A stretch of 64,000 bases of DNA, taken from the NCBI RefSeq assembly GCF_022539315.1, contig NC_066317.1, forward strand, positions 69,089,679 through 69,153,678, read 5' to 3'. This DNA comes from Serinus canaria (taxonomy: Eukaryota; Chordata; Aves; Passeriformes; Fringillidae). The notes under the pieces are model-generated. The model was not told the DNA's origin. It was given only the letters and a program-made list of their open reading frames with translations, and did no database searches. Position 1 is the stretch's first letter, and every line of letters begins with the position of its first letter. Positions 1-10,582 of this stretch are shown piece by piece. The position numbers and the translations under genes were made by a program.

Positions 1-500
1 TGAAAATCTCAGTAATTTGAGATTTCACACCTCAACATGACAATTAAGCCCAATGAAACTCTACGAGGAGCTCGGGACCACGTGAAATTTTCACGTCTAT
101 TTTTGTGGCCCTCCTCGCCGGACAGAGCAGGCAGCAAAAGCCTATTTTAGGCAAGCGAGCGAGCGAGGGGCATTATTGTGTGTCCTCACACACAGCTGAG
201 GGAGAGCTGCCAGGGGTGGCTGAACTTATCTGTTGGGCTCTGCTCCAGGTCCTGCCCAGGGGAAAAGCCAAAAAGTCAGCAACGCATCCCCGACATCCCC
301 TGGCAGGCAGATCAAGGCGCCACGCGCATCCCGAGTTGCTGGGATGCGTGCACACAGGCACGGAGCGTTACTGGGAACCCCACGGGCGACTCCCAGGGAG
401 CTCAGCTCTGACTACGCTGAGGAATTGTCACCATCAGAGCTTGTGACACACTCAGGACCACGTCTCTTCTTTTTATTCTCCAAACAGGTCCTGTAGAACT
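1..500. other. CpG-enriched unassigned region with palindromes
   Basis: No gene is supported here. The segment has more CpG than the flanking AT-rich DNA, for example a CGAGCGAGCGAG run near 150. It opens with an imperfect inverted repeat at about 1-27 and has a perfect palindrome with one central base at 80-96 (ACGTGAAA / TTTCACGT arms) that overlaps a CACGTG E-box. It could be a regulatory element or an old repeat edge. The open frames crossing it look non-coding. Confidence 0.35.
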
Positions 501-2990
501 TCAACACGAACGAGGAGATTTAATGCTTGGAAGTTTATTTGCTCCGTTTCATCCCAGCTGCCCTAATAATATCCCTGAGAGCAACCCAGAGAAACAAAAT
601 CCCCTCCACCCCCTGCTTAGGTAACAACATCTGCCATGCAAGCCTGAAAACAAACCCCTGAAAGTCAAATACCAAAGTTTAAGGTTTTTCACCTTTTGCC
701 TTAAGAGATCTCCTTTCACCCAGGATCCCTTTCCATCCTTTTCCTCATCCAGGTCCCCAGTGCTGCCCTTAACACCTGAGAAGATCCAAACGCCTTTGGA
801 GTAAAGCCACCACTGGATGCCTGCAGCATCTTAAGACAGTATTTTATTTTGGGATAAAGGGAGTGGAAATTAGAGAAAAAGAGCTTTTTGGCTGTGCACA
901 TTTCTTTAGATCTAGAAACACTCCCTGGGGCATCTTCACAGTAAATATATATAAGCACAGTAAAATAAATCAGAGCAGAATACTGTTTTAGCACTTCCAT
1001 GGTTTTCCCTGAAAAATATCAAGGGCCTGGTGTGAGTGGAAGCATTTAAGGTTTTGAGGGATTATTACTTAAAAAAAAAAAAGTCTATTTTATCTTTATT
1101 TTTATCAGGGGTCTGCCCAAATCTAAGACTCAGCCACTTGTGTCAAACCATACTGCGAGCAGAAAAAAACTGTTCTGCTTTTCCAATCTGCCTTAAAAAT
1201 ATTTAAATAAAAGCCCATCACCACATGGCATGACAGGAGTTTGTCAGGAGCAGTGGTGACACCTCTAACACACCACTGGCAGTGAGGCATTGCACAAACA
1301 GGATCTCAGAGGGATTCTTTGCTTTGCTGTCCTGAACTTGGATTGATCACCATCAGATCTGAGTAATTTTGGTTAAATATTGATGGATAAATAACTGTGT
1401 CTTCGTTATCCCACATTCCCACAACAGGTGATGGGCTGAGCTGAGGCAAAGAGCCTGAAGTCTGCTGGGCTCATCCCACAAATCCTCAGGCCAAAGGCAG
1501 GTGGGAATAAGAATTCTGGAGCAGCAAAAACAGCAGGGCAGGTGAAGAACCATCCCTCACACTCCTGGGTGGGGAACTGGGAAGAGAAGGGACAGCACAG
1601 ACTGATTAGGGCAAGGTGTCACTTGTCACACCCGTGTGCTATAAAAGCCGAATATTTCATGAAAAAACCCACCTGTGATAGGTTCTGTCAATCAGTTTGG
1701 AGCAGGGGGAAAATGTGCATTTTTTTTCACGCACTCTTAATCCCACAGGAGGGATTTAGCTGCTCCAAAGCACCAAGGTGAAGCACATAGAAGGGAGGCT
1801 GCTGCCTCCGTGCAGAGGCACCCGTGCTCCCCCCACACCTCCCTCGGCTTCCTAAGCAGCGCTTTGAAAACACCCTGGTCAGGAAATTCGGAGGGAGGCC
1901 GTCCCCTCCCCAGCACACAATCGCTATATCCACTTTCCATTAGAGGGTAGGAAGCCTCAGGAGCCCAACATCCCACTCTGACATCAAACTGCTAAAACAG
2001 GAGTTATCAGATGGAACGCGTGGGTCAGCATTGTGCCTCGAGACATAAAAAGGACCTTGGTATTAATGTGAGGAAATGTGACTATTGTGTGCAGAGTGAT
2101 ACCCATTCAAGCCCAGACCACTTGTCTCTGGACGTTACTCTCCCTGGAATATCCTTGGCGCCAGCATCCAGCTTTTCTCCTCGTCCCCTTGAAGAAAAAA
2201 AGTCATCTGGGCAGGGGCTGGGCCAGGACTTGGATATGCTGTGTTTTGTGGCGGCGGGCGTGCACGTGTGTGCCTCTGGAGCGGGATACAGGAAACTGTT
2301 GAGTCTCTGTATCTAGGAATGATCAGTTGGAGCAGGGTGGAACGGCCTTTAATTTCTCCTGAAGCGTAATTGGTGTTCCGCTGCTTCCCCCCCCACACCC
2401 CGGCAGAGCCACATCCTGCTTTCCAATTGGCTTCTCCCTGCTGGAAAGAGTTTGTCTTGTTCTCCCCAAAACTGCTGGAGGCACCTCTAAAATCTCCAGT
2501 CTGTGCATCAGTTGCAAGTGGGATAAGTGAGGCAGCTACAGCTCCACAAATCCTTGATCAATTGTGCCTAAATTTAAGGAAATACTGTGCTAACCTTCTT
2601 GCAATGTGGGTAAAGAGAGGTTGAAGTGTTTCAGAGCCTCCAACTACAAAACCAACACCCAAAGAACTGCTTTAAAAGCCCAAACTACAAGAACAAGATT
2701 CAAATGATTGTTTTAAAACCTAAAACTGAAAAAAAAACCCCAAGATCCAAATGATGAAAATATGTGCCTGGCTGATTTAAGGGAGCTGCCAAGGAGATAA
2801 GAATGCTGTGACTGATGGCAAGGATGTGCCCCCACATATTCCCAAGACTCACTTGCATGACCTGTCCATTAAATTTAAGGCCCAGCCTAAACCAAAGTGC
2901 TGTATTTACTTGCAGGGATTTAATTCCAGGTGTGCTGCAGATAAAGCTTTCCTGGACAAAAGCCTGGAGTGCCAGGACAACACGGAAATG
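501..2990. other. Intergenic or intronic DNA, no gene seen
   Basis: Mostly AT-rich unique-looking sequence with short A runs (for example near 1071-1082). There are scattered CpG spots at 1860-1925 and 2240-2290, but no splice-bounded open frame that I can support. If gene B extends leftwards, this is part of its first intron. Confidence 0.5.
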
Positions 2991-3002
2991 GCTTCTCACT
3001 GA

Positions 3003-3231
3003 CAGAGAGGACATTTAGATTAGACTTGAAAAAGAAATTATTTACAATGAGGGTGGTGAGGCCCTGTTGCCCAGAGAAGCTGTGGCTGCCCCTGGATCCC
3101 TGGAAGTGTTCAAGGCCAGGTTGGATGGGGCTTGGAGCAAACTGGTGTAGTGGAAAACATTCCTGCTTACTGCAAGGGGGTTGGACTAGATGACCTTTAA
3201 AGGTCACTTCCCACCCAAACAATTCTGTGAT
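3003..3231 (+). mobile_element. CR1 LINE 3' fragment
   Basis: Contains the ordered CR1 3' landmarks in sense orientation: GTGAGGCCCTG..GCCCAGAGAAGCTGTGGCTGCC, then CTGGATCCCTGGAAG, AAGGCCAGGTTGGATGGGGC, a GGTTGGACTAGATGACC block, and a terminal CAATTCTGTGATT. It is 5'-truncated, as usual for CR1 insertions. The open frames on both strands are repeat shadows. Confidence 0.9.
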
Positions 3232-5460
3232 TTTACTTGCAAACATTTATTGTGACTTCAGAAAAAGCCTCAGCCTAGAAACCACCCTGATCTTCCCCCA
3301 AAAATGCAGATCCCAGGTTCAAAAACCTCCAGCTTCAGATAAACACCCACCTTCCTGTTAGAGCTACGAACACTTGCTGAAAATAAATGTTACCACCAAA
3401 ATCCAAGTTACAAGGATGAAAAGCAGAAGAGAATTATAAAAAACTTCCATCAGTTAACAAAAGGAAGCACTGAAACACCCAGGAGAAATGACCCAAATGT
3501 CACCACTGAGCAGCACTTCAGTGCTCAGGCATCTGCACTGCTTTGGGCTCAGTACTCCCTGCAAAGGCAGCCAGGATTAATTAAAAATAAGACAGGCCAT
3601 GCCTTGAAGCCCAGATTTCCTCAAGCCATCCTGTTTTACACACACCTGTGCAAAAAGCCCAATATTTTATGTCAATGGTCAATTGTTGGAGTTTTATGGG
3701 TCATGCTGTGTTTTGTTGGCTCAAAGCTTAATCCCACACAGTGATCTTTTAAAAACAGAATTGCAGTGGAGAGCATCCAATTATGCTCATGGAGAGCTGC
3801 ACACACATCACACAGAGAGGAACAGCTCAACAGGATGATGCAGAGCTGTCACTGCATCTGTAATTCCACCTTCACTGCCTGCCAGCACCTGCATCCCAGG
3901 GTTCCAACTCATCCCCTCCCTAAATGGGAATTTTAGATCTTTTAGCCCTTTATTAAGGTGGGCAGCAACCTCACAGCAGCTGACTCAAAAAAGTCTCAAA
4001 AAAGGAGAGAATTTGGGCACCACATTCAGCCAAGAGAGCACATTTGGACTCAAGCATTTCACCCAGCCTGGAGAACACAGGAAAATTAGATGAGGATGCA
4101 AAGATTCCACTCCCATGCTTGGTTTTCCTCTGTGTTTTCAGGGCAGCAGAGGATTTTGTAGGATCCTGGTGCACCAGCTTCCCAGGGGTAGGAAATGATG
4201 TTTTGGGGCTTCTGGCACTGCCTGGAGAAACCCCACTTTTATTTCCAGCTTGGACAAACCATGCAAAAGTTCAGCTCCAGCTCTGTTCTAGGAAATTAGC
4301 CTTAAAGAAGCTTCCAAAGTGTGGCAGTGATGGAAGGGAATTTCTGTGCAGGAAACAATTCACTCCCAGACACACTTGGCTCTGGCATAATTAAACCTCA
4401 GTTTGGGAATTGGGTATTTTTTGCAGAAGTTCAGGGTATTTTTCTCGGAGGATTTTAAGGGGTTCATCTCAGCCACGCTTAGGCACACCTCCAGGAGGAT
4501 CAGCTGTGCCCTGGGCAGCCACAGACTGATTTGATGTGTATAAATCCAGCCTGGAAGGAACTCCAGTAAAACCATCTGAATGCTTTGCACAACAGTGAAA
4601 AAGTTGGATTTTGGCTACCTGGATCACTTTGATGTTGTAAAAAGGGAAAAAAAAAATCTCTTTTTTCACATATGCCCTTACTGAAAGTTTGGGCTTTTGC
4701 TCTATCTGAAGCTCATTTTAAAAATCTCCACCCTTCCATTTGAAACAGGATCCCAGCACACCAGAAATCCATTTTTTCCTTTAAAATTCTAATAATCTCC
4801 GCTAAAAAAAAAAAAAAAGGATACAACTAATAGCACCAGCATAAACAACAGTGCTTCAGGGAAATAAGGAAGCCTTTTTTGTCCTGTTTTGAATGGGAGA
4901 GAAAACAAAAAAAGCCCAGGAGGACACAGAAGGAAAGTGAACTTCTTCAGATGCAGAAGAATCCACAGCACTTGCATTCCTCATCCCCAAACAATGCACC
5001 CCACGGCATTATGTCCTGACTTGTCATAGCAGAGCACAGCTCCCTTAAATCTTTCAATTAAGATGGCATTTGTAAAATTGCAGGCTTGGAAATTGCTGGA
5101 TATTATTCCTAAGTTCAAGTCATTGCTCAGAGTCAAAAAGGAGACTCCAAGATAGTCAAACAGGGGTCCAGGCTGTGCCCAGTCTGCATCACCATTCCCA
5201 GGAACTGCTCACTGCACATCAACTGGGATTTGCATGTAAAAATTACTTTTAACAAACTTAAAAGACTCTCTGACACTGTGACACCAAGAATAATCCAGAG
5301 CCTGTGCATTTATCCTCTAAAATAGTCAGAGTCCAAACAGGCAGGCTCCAGCTGCTGGGACAAATCCAGGCTGCTGTGTGTCCCAGAGCTGCATTTTCCC
5401 AGGCACATCCCACAAAATCCAACTTTCACAAATTTCACAAAAAAGGACCACAAAATTCAC
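3232..5460. other. Repeat-poor stretch, no gene seen
   Basis: AT-rich unique-looking DNA with short homopolymer A runs (4650-4662, 4805-4818). The open frame at 4044-4394 on the plus strand has no splice context or recognisable composition. At 5427-5470 a TTCACAAAAAAGGACC-like motif is repeated directly just before the next CR1. Confidence 0.5.
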
Positions 5461-5578
5461 AAAAAAGGACCTTAAAGATAATCCAGTTCCACCCCCCTTC
5501 CATGGGCAGGGACACCTTCCACCAGACCAGGTTGCTCCAAGCCTTGTCCAACCTGGCCTTGAACACTTCCAGGGAATA
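5461..5578 (-). mobile_element. CR1 LINE 3' fragment
   Basis: Antisense CR1 3' end. Landmarks on the plus strand: AAGATAATCCAGTTCC, CATGGGCAGGGACACC, TTCCACCAGACCAGG, TCCAACCTGGCCTTG and ACTTCCAGGGA. About 118 bp remain; the 5' part is truncated. Confidence 0.85.
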
Positions 5579-6023
5579 AAGAAGGTTAAGTTTTGTCTAA
5601 TTGAGAACTACTTATCTTTCTAAAAGTGAAAATATTTTCTAGAAAAATAAAATTGCTACAGCTAAGCAAGATTGTCACAGCTACCAGCCACAAAAAAACC
5701 TCTTTAGCTGTATGACTTGATTTCTGTCTTCTCCTAAAACCTCTGTTTCTCAGTCCTGGCTTGGATCTCAGTTTAAATCTGTATTCCCTTCTTCTTCCAG
5801 CTTTACTTTTCAAAGGATTCACAAAGCATCAGCACTGGTTTTTATGGGAAATTAAGGCAACGGGATTTTGTTTGATTTTATGCAGAAGAAAAAAAGTTCA
5901 AAATCGTATATGAAATCAAACAAAATGACAGAAGTTTTTGGTGAAAGGCTTGGCTATTTTCCTCCCTCATCATTTATCAGCACTGAGGATATTAAAACAC
6001 TGTGCCTGAAGCAAAGGTTCAAG

Positions 6024-6135
6024 GATGGGTTGGTTGGACAGGGCCTGGAGCAACCTGGCCTAGCGAACGGTGTCCCTACCCTTAAAGAAATCACATTTAA
6101 AACCCCTTCCAACCCAACCTGCTGTGATCCCATGA
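6024..6135 (+). mobile_element. CR1 LINE 3' fragment in intron 1 of gene B
   Basis: Sense CR1 3' end with GGTTGGACAGGGCCTGGAGC, CAACCTGG and CCCTTCCAACCCAACC near the end. It lies about 60 bp beyond the gene B exon 1 donor, so it sits close to the start of that intron on the opposite strand to the gene. Confidence 0.8.
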
Positions 6136-6193
6136 AATCCCACCACCAGCACCACCCCCCCTTTGCCATCCCTGTAATTTTGGGGCCACTCAC

Positions 6194-6461
6194 CGGCGGC
6201 GCTGGGAGTGCCCTCGAGGTTGACGTTGACGAAGAAGCGGATGCTGTCCCCGGACACGATGGTGGAGTTGACGCCGTCGAAGAGCTCCTCGCTCGCCGCC
6301 TCCTCCTTCGCATCGTCCGTGTCGCACTTGAGGTACCCTGACAACGAGACGGGGGTGCCATGAGAGGGGAGGCTCTCCTGGCCTGTTGTGGTTGTTGTTG
6401 GCACTGAGGAGGTGTCTGTGGACTCCGTGTCCGACTCCGGGGCTGAGCTGTTCTCGGCCAT
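6194..6461 (-). CDS. Gene B: first coding exon, acidic Ser/Thr-rich N-terminus (unidentified)
   Basis: First coding exon of a gene reading leftwards out of the window. ATG at 6461 lies in a good Kozak context (CCGGCCATGG) inside GC-rich DNA. The frame stays open for 89 codons to a strong donor (GCCG|GTGAGT) after 6194, leaving phase 1. The protein starts [19 protein letters not shown], continues through a poly-Thr run and an acidic stretch ([13 protein letters not shown]), and ends with a more ordered segment, [15 protein letters not shown], that looks like the start of a beta-rich domain. The N-terminal third is low-complexity and probably disordered. There is no signal peptide. Codons are GC-rich, unlike the surrounding intronic DNA. 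I do not recognise the family and assign no function. Later exons would lie at coordinates below 1; I found none between 1 and 6000. Confidence 0.75.
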
Positions 6462-6730
6462 GGCCGGGGCCTTGTGAGGCGCCGCTCTGAGGCCCTGCCA
6501 GGCCCGCGGCGTTCAAGGAATGGCACCCAGCATCTTTTGGGGTGGCTTTTCCCTCATGCCAACGGCCACAAAACCTCGCTCCCCTTCAGGTAAAAGCCAC
6601 CACAGGATAAAAATGCTGCATAAAAACAGCACCAAAAGCAAGAGTTGCGCCCCAGCCCACCCCGAACCCGACACCTCGACCGAGCCAAGGCCGCGCCGCT
6701 GCTTTGCGAGGCGGCAATTTGAAACTACAG
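6462..6730 (-). promoter_or_regulatory. GC-rich promoter and 5' UTR region of gene B
   Basis: GC- and CpG-rich DNA immediately upstream (to the right) of the gene B start codon, with clusters at 6462-6510 and 6655-6715 (for example AAGGCCGCGCCGCTGC). It fades into an A-rich run at 6738-6756. No TATA box is evident. This is the usual pattern of a CpG-island promoter; the transcription start cannot be placed by eye. Confidence 0.55.
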
Positions 6731-6877
6731 GTGGAAAAATTAGGAAAAAAAAAAAAAAAACAAATAAAAGAAGTTTCCAAGGAGACACCTGATATGGACA
6801 GAGAGAGCCACAGTTCCCCACGGGGCAGAGGAGCAGGTCACTGGGGGCGGCAGCACTGAGAATGCGAGACAAGTTTC

Positions 6878-7150
6878 TTAATTACACCAGACAACTCCTT
6901 AGCCTTTTGCAAGGCTTTAATTAGAGTTTAACCCAGCCTCATCCAACAGCAAAGTGGTCCCTGTAACATCTCATTAGGGAGCAGCTGGAGGACTCTTGTA
7001 GCACACTCATGTATCATGTTTAATTAGGAGAATTAGGGACATTATAGAATGTCGATTTTTACATTACCAGGATTATTCAGCAGCTTCTCCTCATCTTCTA
7101 ACAAGTCTTTTATGCCTAATTTGAAGCAGGAGGGAGATATTTCATTAGCT
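6878..7150. promoter_or_regulatory. Candidate conserved noncoding element (AT-rich, homeodomain-type motifs)
   Basis: About 270 bp of non-repetitive AT-rich DNA dense in TAATTA/ATTAG-type homeodomain core motifs (for example at 6880, 6918, 6972, 7020, 7145), without A runs or CR1 landmarks. Such composition next to a promoter is typical of vertebrate conserved enhancers. Conservation itself cannot be seen from one sequence. Confidence 0.35.
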
Positions 7151-9240
7151 GGCTCTAGGCACTACAGTGAAATGAAAAGGGGGAGCTTCAAGGCAGAGGC
7201 TTGAATGGAAACTAAAATATTGATGGCTTTTTTTAAAGCCTCGTATAAGCAAATGTGGAGGCAGCAGCTGAAAGCAGCACATGCTGCCTCTGAGGGACCG
7301 AGCCAACAGTTCTCCACCACAAAACACAAACCCAGAGGACTGAGGCCACAAACAGGAACTCAGTGACACAGGACAGGGGCTGCAGCATTTCCTGCCACGA
7401 GCTGATGGAGCTCAGCATCCCCCCAGAGGGCTCAGAGGGTGCAAAGAGGCTGCAGGAGCTTCAAGCCTCCAGATGACTCCTAAACTGCTCATCAAAGGTG
7501 TGGGAAACCTGATAAAGCCCCTCAGATTAACCCCCCTCCTGATCTCTGCCTTCTTCACCTTACAGCTTGACAGGAATTTATGTGAATAAGCCCTGCCAGA
7601 AGTGTTCTGAAGGCTTCAAAAAGCATCCAGGGTGCTGCTGTCCCCATCCAGCAAAGCACACTGAGAATATCACCCTCTGCTGCTGGCAGAGCTTGAAGTG
7701 TTTGCATCCCTGCACGATGGAAACTTGTCCAGCCAGAAAAAAGTGAAGTGAGGAAAGTACAGGAAACACCTGAACGCTGAGGGCACCACCAGCTATGGAA
7801 TCTCTGCTGGCAGATGTGGCAGGGATGGACAACAGCCAGATAAGGTTACAGCCTGCTGCCATCAGAAGTACAACAAAGTCCCACACAACCATCTCAAGTC
7901 CCAAAGTTGGGGTGTGGCTCCTCCAAAATGCATGGTGGACACCATAATCTCTGCTCAAAGCTGAGCACCCACAGTGCTGACATTCCCCTCAGTGCCAGGA
8001 GAGTTTGGGCAGCCCTGCAAAGGGAAAAAAAATCAGCCTGGGGAAGGCTCTTTCCACCTCAGCCACATCCAGAGGAATAAAAAAAATCAGCCTGGGAAGG
8101 CTCTTTCCACCTCAACCCCCATCCAGAATTGCAGCCTCAGGGAGGTTCTGAGTTCATCTCCAGCCTTCCCACTCACTGGGTCAGATGGGAGACACATAAG
8201 GATGGTCTGAGCACCCAGCTCTGAGAACACGGCTGAGCTTTTCCTCCCTGTCCTAAAGGAATTAGATGGGTAAACAGGGAAAAGCCAAGCAGGGACAATG
8301 ATTTATTCCCCTCCCCAGCCACTAAAACTGGTTTGATAAGAGGGTGGCAGTGGTGGAAAGCAGAGAGGGCTGGAGACAGGAGAGAGGCAGCCCAGGAGCT
8401 GGAAGAAGGGCAAGGGTGGAGTAGGATCAGAGGGTTGGGCAGAGGTCAGCCAGGACTCTGGCAAGGGAAGCATCCTCTGTTCCTCCCTCTTTAGGGGAGG
8501 AAAGAGCAGAACAAAAGGCAGCCGAGCCTCGTGTCCCTTGGGCAAGGCACGGACAAAACACTCAGCCTGCAAATAATCCCCAACCTGGGCTGGACAGGAA
8601 CTGCACTCCCAGACAGGTGTCTGCTCTGTCACTGAACCACCTCCAGGCCTCAGACCACTCCTGTTTGGAATCCTTCAGCCTATTTCATCTGCCAGGAGTT
8701 TGAAACCACGAGCAATTCACGCCTGTCAAATGAGGGGTGACCTCGAGGTGACACAGGCTCTGTGGTGGCAGATGCACCTTCCCTCTGAGCTGCAGCCTTG
8801 CCTCCAGCCCTGGCAGCTGCTTCCCTGCCTATTCCCTGATGCTCCCCGAGTGCCACCCCCTCTGCTTGAAGGGCAGCAGATGCCACGAGCGACAGCAGAA
8901 GCTGTTCAGCTCCTCTGCAAGTCTGATGGGTGTTCTGCAGAAGTTCAGAGCAGGAGCTGATGTGGCTGTTGCAGAATTTGTGCAAATACCAACCAAGTTT
9001 CCATATGGAAGTCCCAGAAACACTTCCAGGCTCTGTCAGGAGCAGCTGCTTCAGAAACAGAGGGCAGAGTTAAACACATTTTCATTGGCATCAGGTTTCC
9101 AGGGGGAAGAATTTAACATCTCCAAACTGGAGTTCCCCCCATCTTTATCTCTGCAAGTTGGCACCTTCAGATGAGGGCAGTGTTTGCTGAAGTGCTCAGA
9201 GCTATGTGACAGGGCCAGTCAGAGCTCTGAGCACAGAAAG
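7151..9240. other. No gene seen; short tandem duplication inside
   Basis: Unique-looking DNA. At about 8024-8130 a roughly 54-bp unit (AATCAGCCTGGGGAAGGCTC and what follows) is present twice in tandem with minor differences. Neither the open frame at 7578-7958 (minus) nor the one at 8839-9174 (plus) has credible splice edges. Confidence 0.45.
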
Positions 9241-9284
9241 TGCCACTTCAGCCAAACTATGGCTAACGAGAAAAGAAGAGGAGA

Positions 9285-10015
9285 TAGGGTGACGAGAGAG
9301 AGTGATGAGAGAGCTGCGCTGCGCGCAGATCGAAGATCGTTAGAGGATCAGTCCCTATCATCTCTGCCTCTCCCCTCTCGCGCACTCGTTCGCTAGCCCA
9401 CTGCCGAACGAGCTCGCGCCCAAAGAGAGCACGAGATCTAACCGCGAAGCCCAGAGCGCGCCACTCGCGAGATCCCATGAGTCCCGCGCTCGCCCCCGCG
9501 CTATCCCCTCCTCGCCACTCAGCCTCGCACCGTCATACTCTTCCTCCCCCGCTCTCTCCCCCCTCTCTTCCCCGCGCTCTCCCCTCTTCGCCCCTCCGTC
9601 TCCCCGCGCGGCCCTTCTCTCCCCGCCGCGACCAATATCGCGCCCCGAGCCTCTCCCTCGCTCTCCCCCCTGCGCTCGTCCCCTCTCTCGCCCGCTCGTC
9701 GCCCCCTCCGCCGCCCATATTCCCCCTCGCGCTCCCTTCGTCCGCTACCCGTCGCGCTGCCACTCAGCTCGATACCCGGCTCATCCAAGCGCTCTCCCAC
9801 GGCTCTCTCTCCACGAGAGCGACCCTGCGCTCCCACTGACCGTCGAGAGAGAATACAGCTAGTCCCCCTCGTGGCCCCTCTCCCTGCCGACCCGCTAGTC
9901 CCCCTCTCTCTCCCCTCGCTCTACACCCGCTCTTCCCCATCTCTCTCCCCTCTGTTTTCTCTTCTTCTTCGCTGAATCCCTCCACTCGCATGCGTCGCTT
10001 TCCTCCCCTTTCCCT
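9285..10015. repeat. Anomalous pyrimidine- and CpG-rich tract
   Basis: About 730 bp of strongly C+T-biased plus-strand sequence, with many isolated CpG, TCGC and CGCG steps and runs such as CCCCTCTCTCTCCC. It starts abruptly near 9285 in a GAGA-rich stretch and ends near 10015, where ordinary sequence resumes. No clean repeat period is visible, although CTCTCCCC/CGCTC words recur throughout. The open frames on both strands are low-complexity Pro/Ser/Arg or Gly/Glu/Arg reading of this bias. It may be a degenerate polypyrimidine microsatellite, a badly resolved long-read segment, or both. Confidence 0.6.
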
Positions 10016-10464
10016 CCGACCACCACGCTTGGGTCCCAGACAGTGCAGCCCTCCTGCACCATGAAGAACTCACTGTGCTCAGGATAATCCCCCTCAGTCC
10101 ACCCTGCAGGACTCATCTCATGGCAAAGAAATGGAAAAACATGGCAAGTGCACAAGACCAAGGAGAGCAAGCAGCACTCTTCAGTGCTGCAGGAACAAAA
10201 CCCCTCCTCACCCTCTGCAGCCAGAAGCAGCAGATGCTTTCACCTTAAAGCCTCCTTTACCTCAAGGGCTTCCCTCAGCCCTAACTATGCAACAGGAAAA
10301 TAAACCAGAATAACTAGAAAATAAACTCAGTTTTATGCAGGTGCTGGGAAGAAAAAAAAAGGGATAATTAGGATTTCTCTGCTGATTCCCCTCCAAAGCA
10401 TCAGCCCTTCCTCTGCAGTTCATCCCAGACCTGCCATGCTCTAATATCCCAAAATCCACCCAAG

Positions 10465-10582
10465 ACCAGGCTTGGAGGAACCTGGTCTGATGGAAGCTGT
10501 TCCTGCCCATGGCAAGAGGGTGATGGATGATCTTTAAAGTCCCTTCCAACCCAGACCATTCCAAGATTCCATGATTCCATCC
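10465..10582 (+). mobile_element. CR1 LINE 3' fragment
   Basis: Sense CR1 end: CTTGGAGGAACCTGGTCTGA, GTTCCTGCCCATGGCAAGAG, AAAGTCCCTTCCAACCCAGA, then CCATTCCAAGATTCCATGATTCC as an expanded tail. About 118 bp. Confidence 0.85.

Noticed and set aside
9477..9991. Arg/Gly/Glu- and Pro/Ser-rich open frames
   Set aside because: Produced by the skewed C/T composition of the anomalous tract; present in several frames at once.
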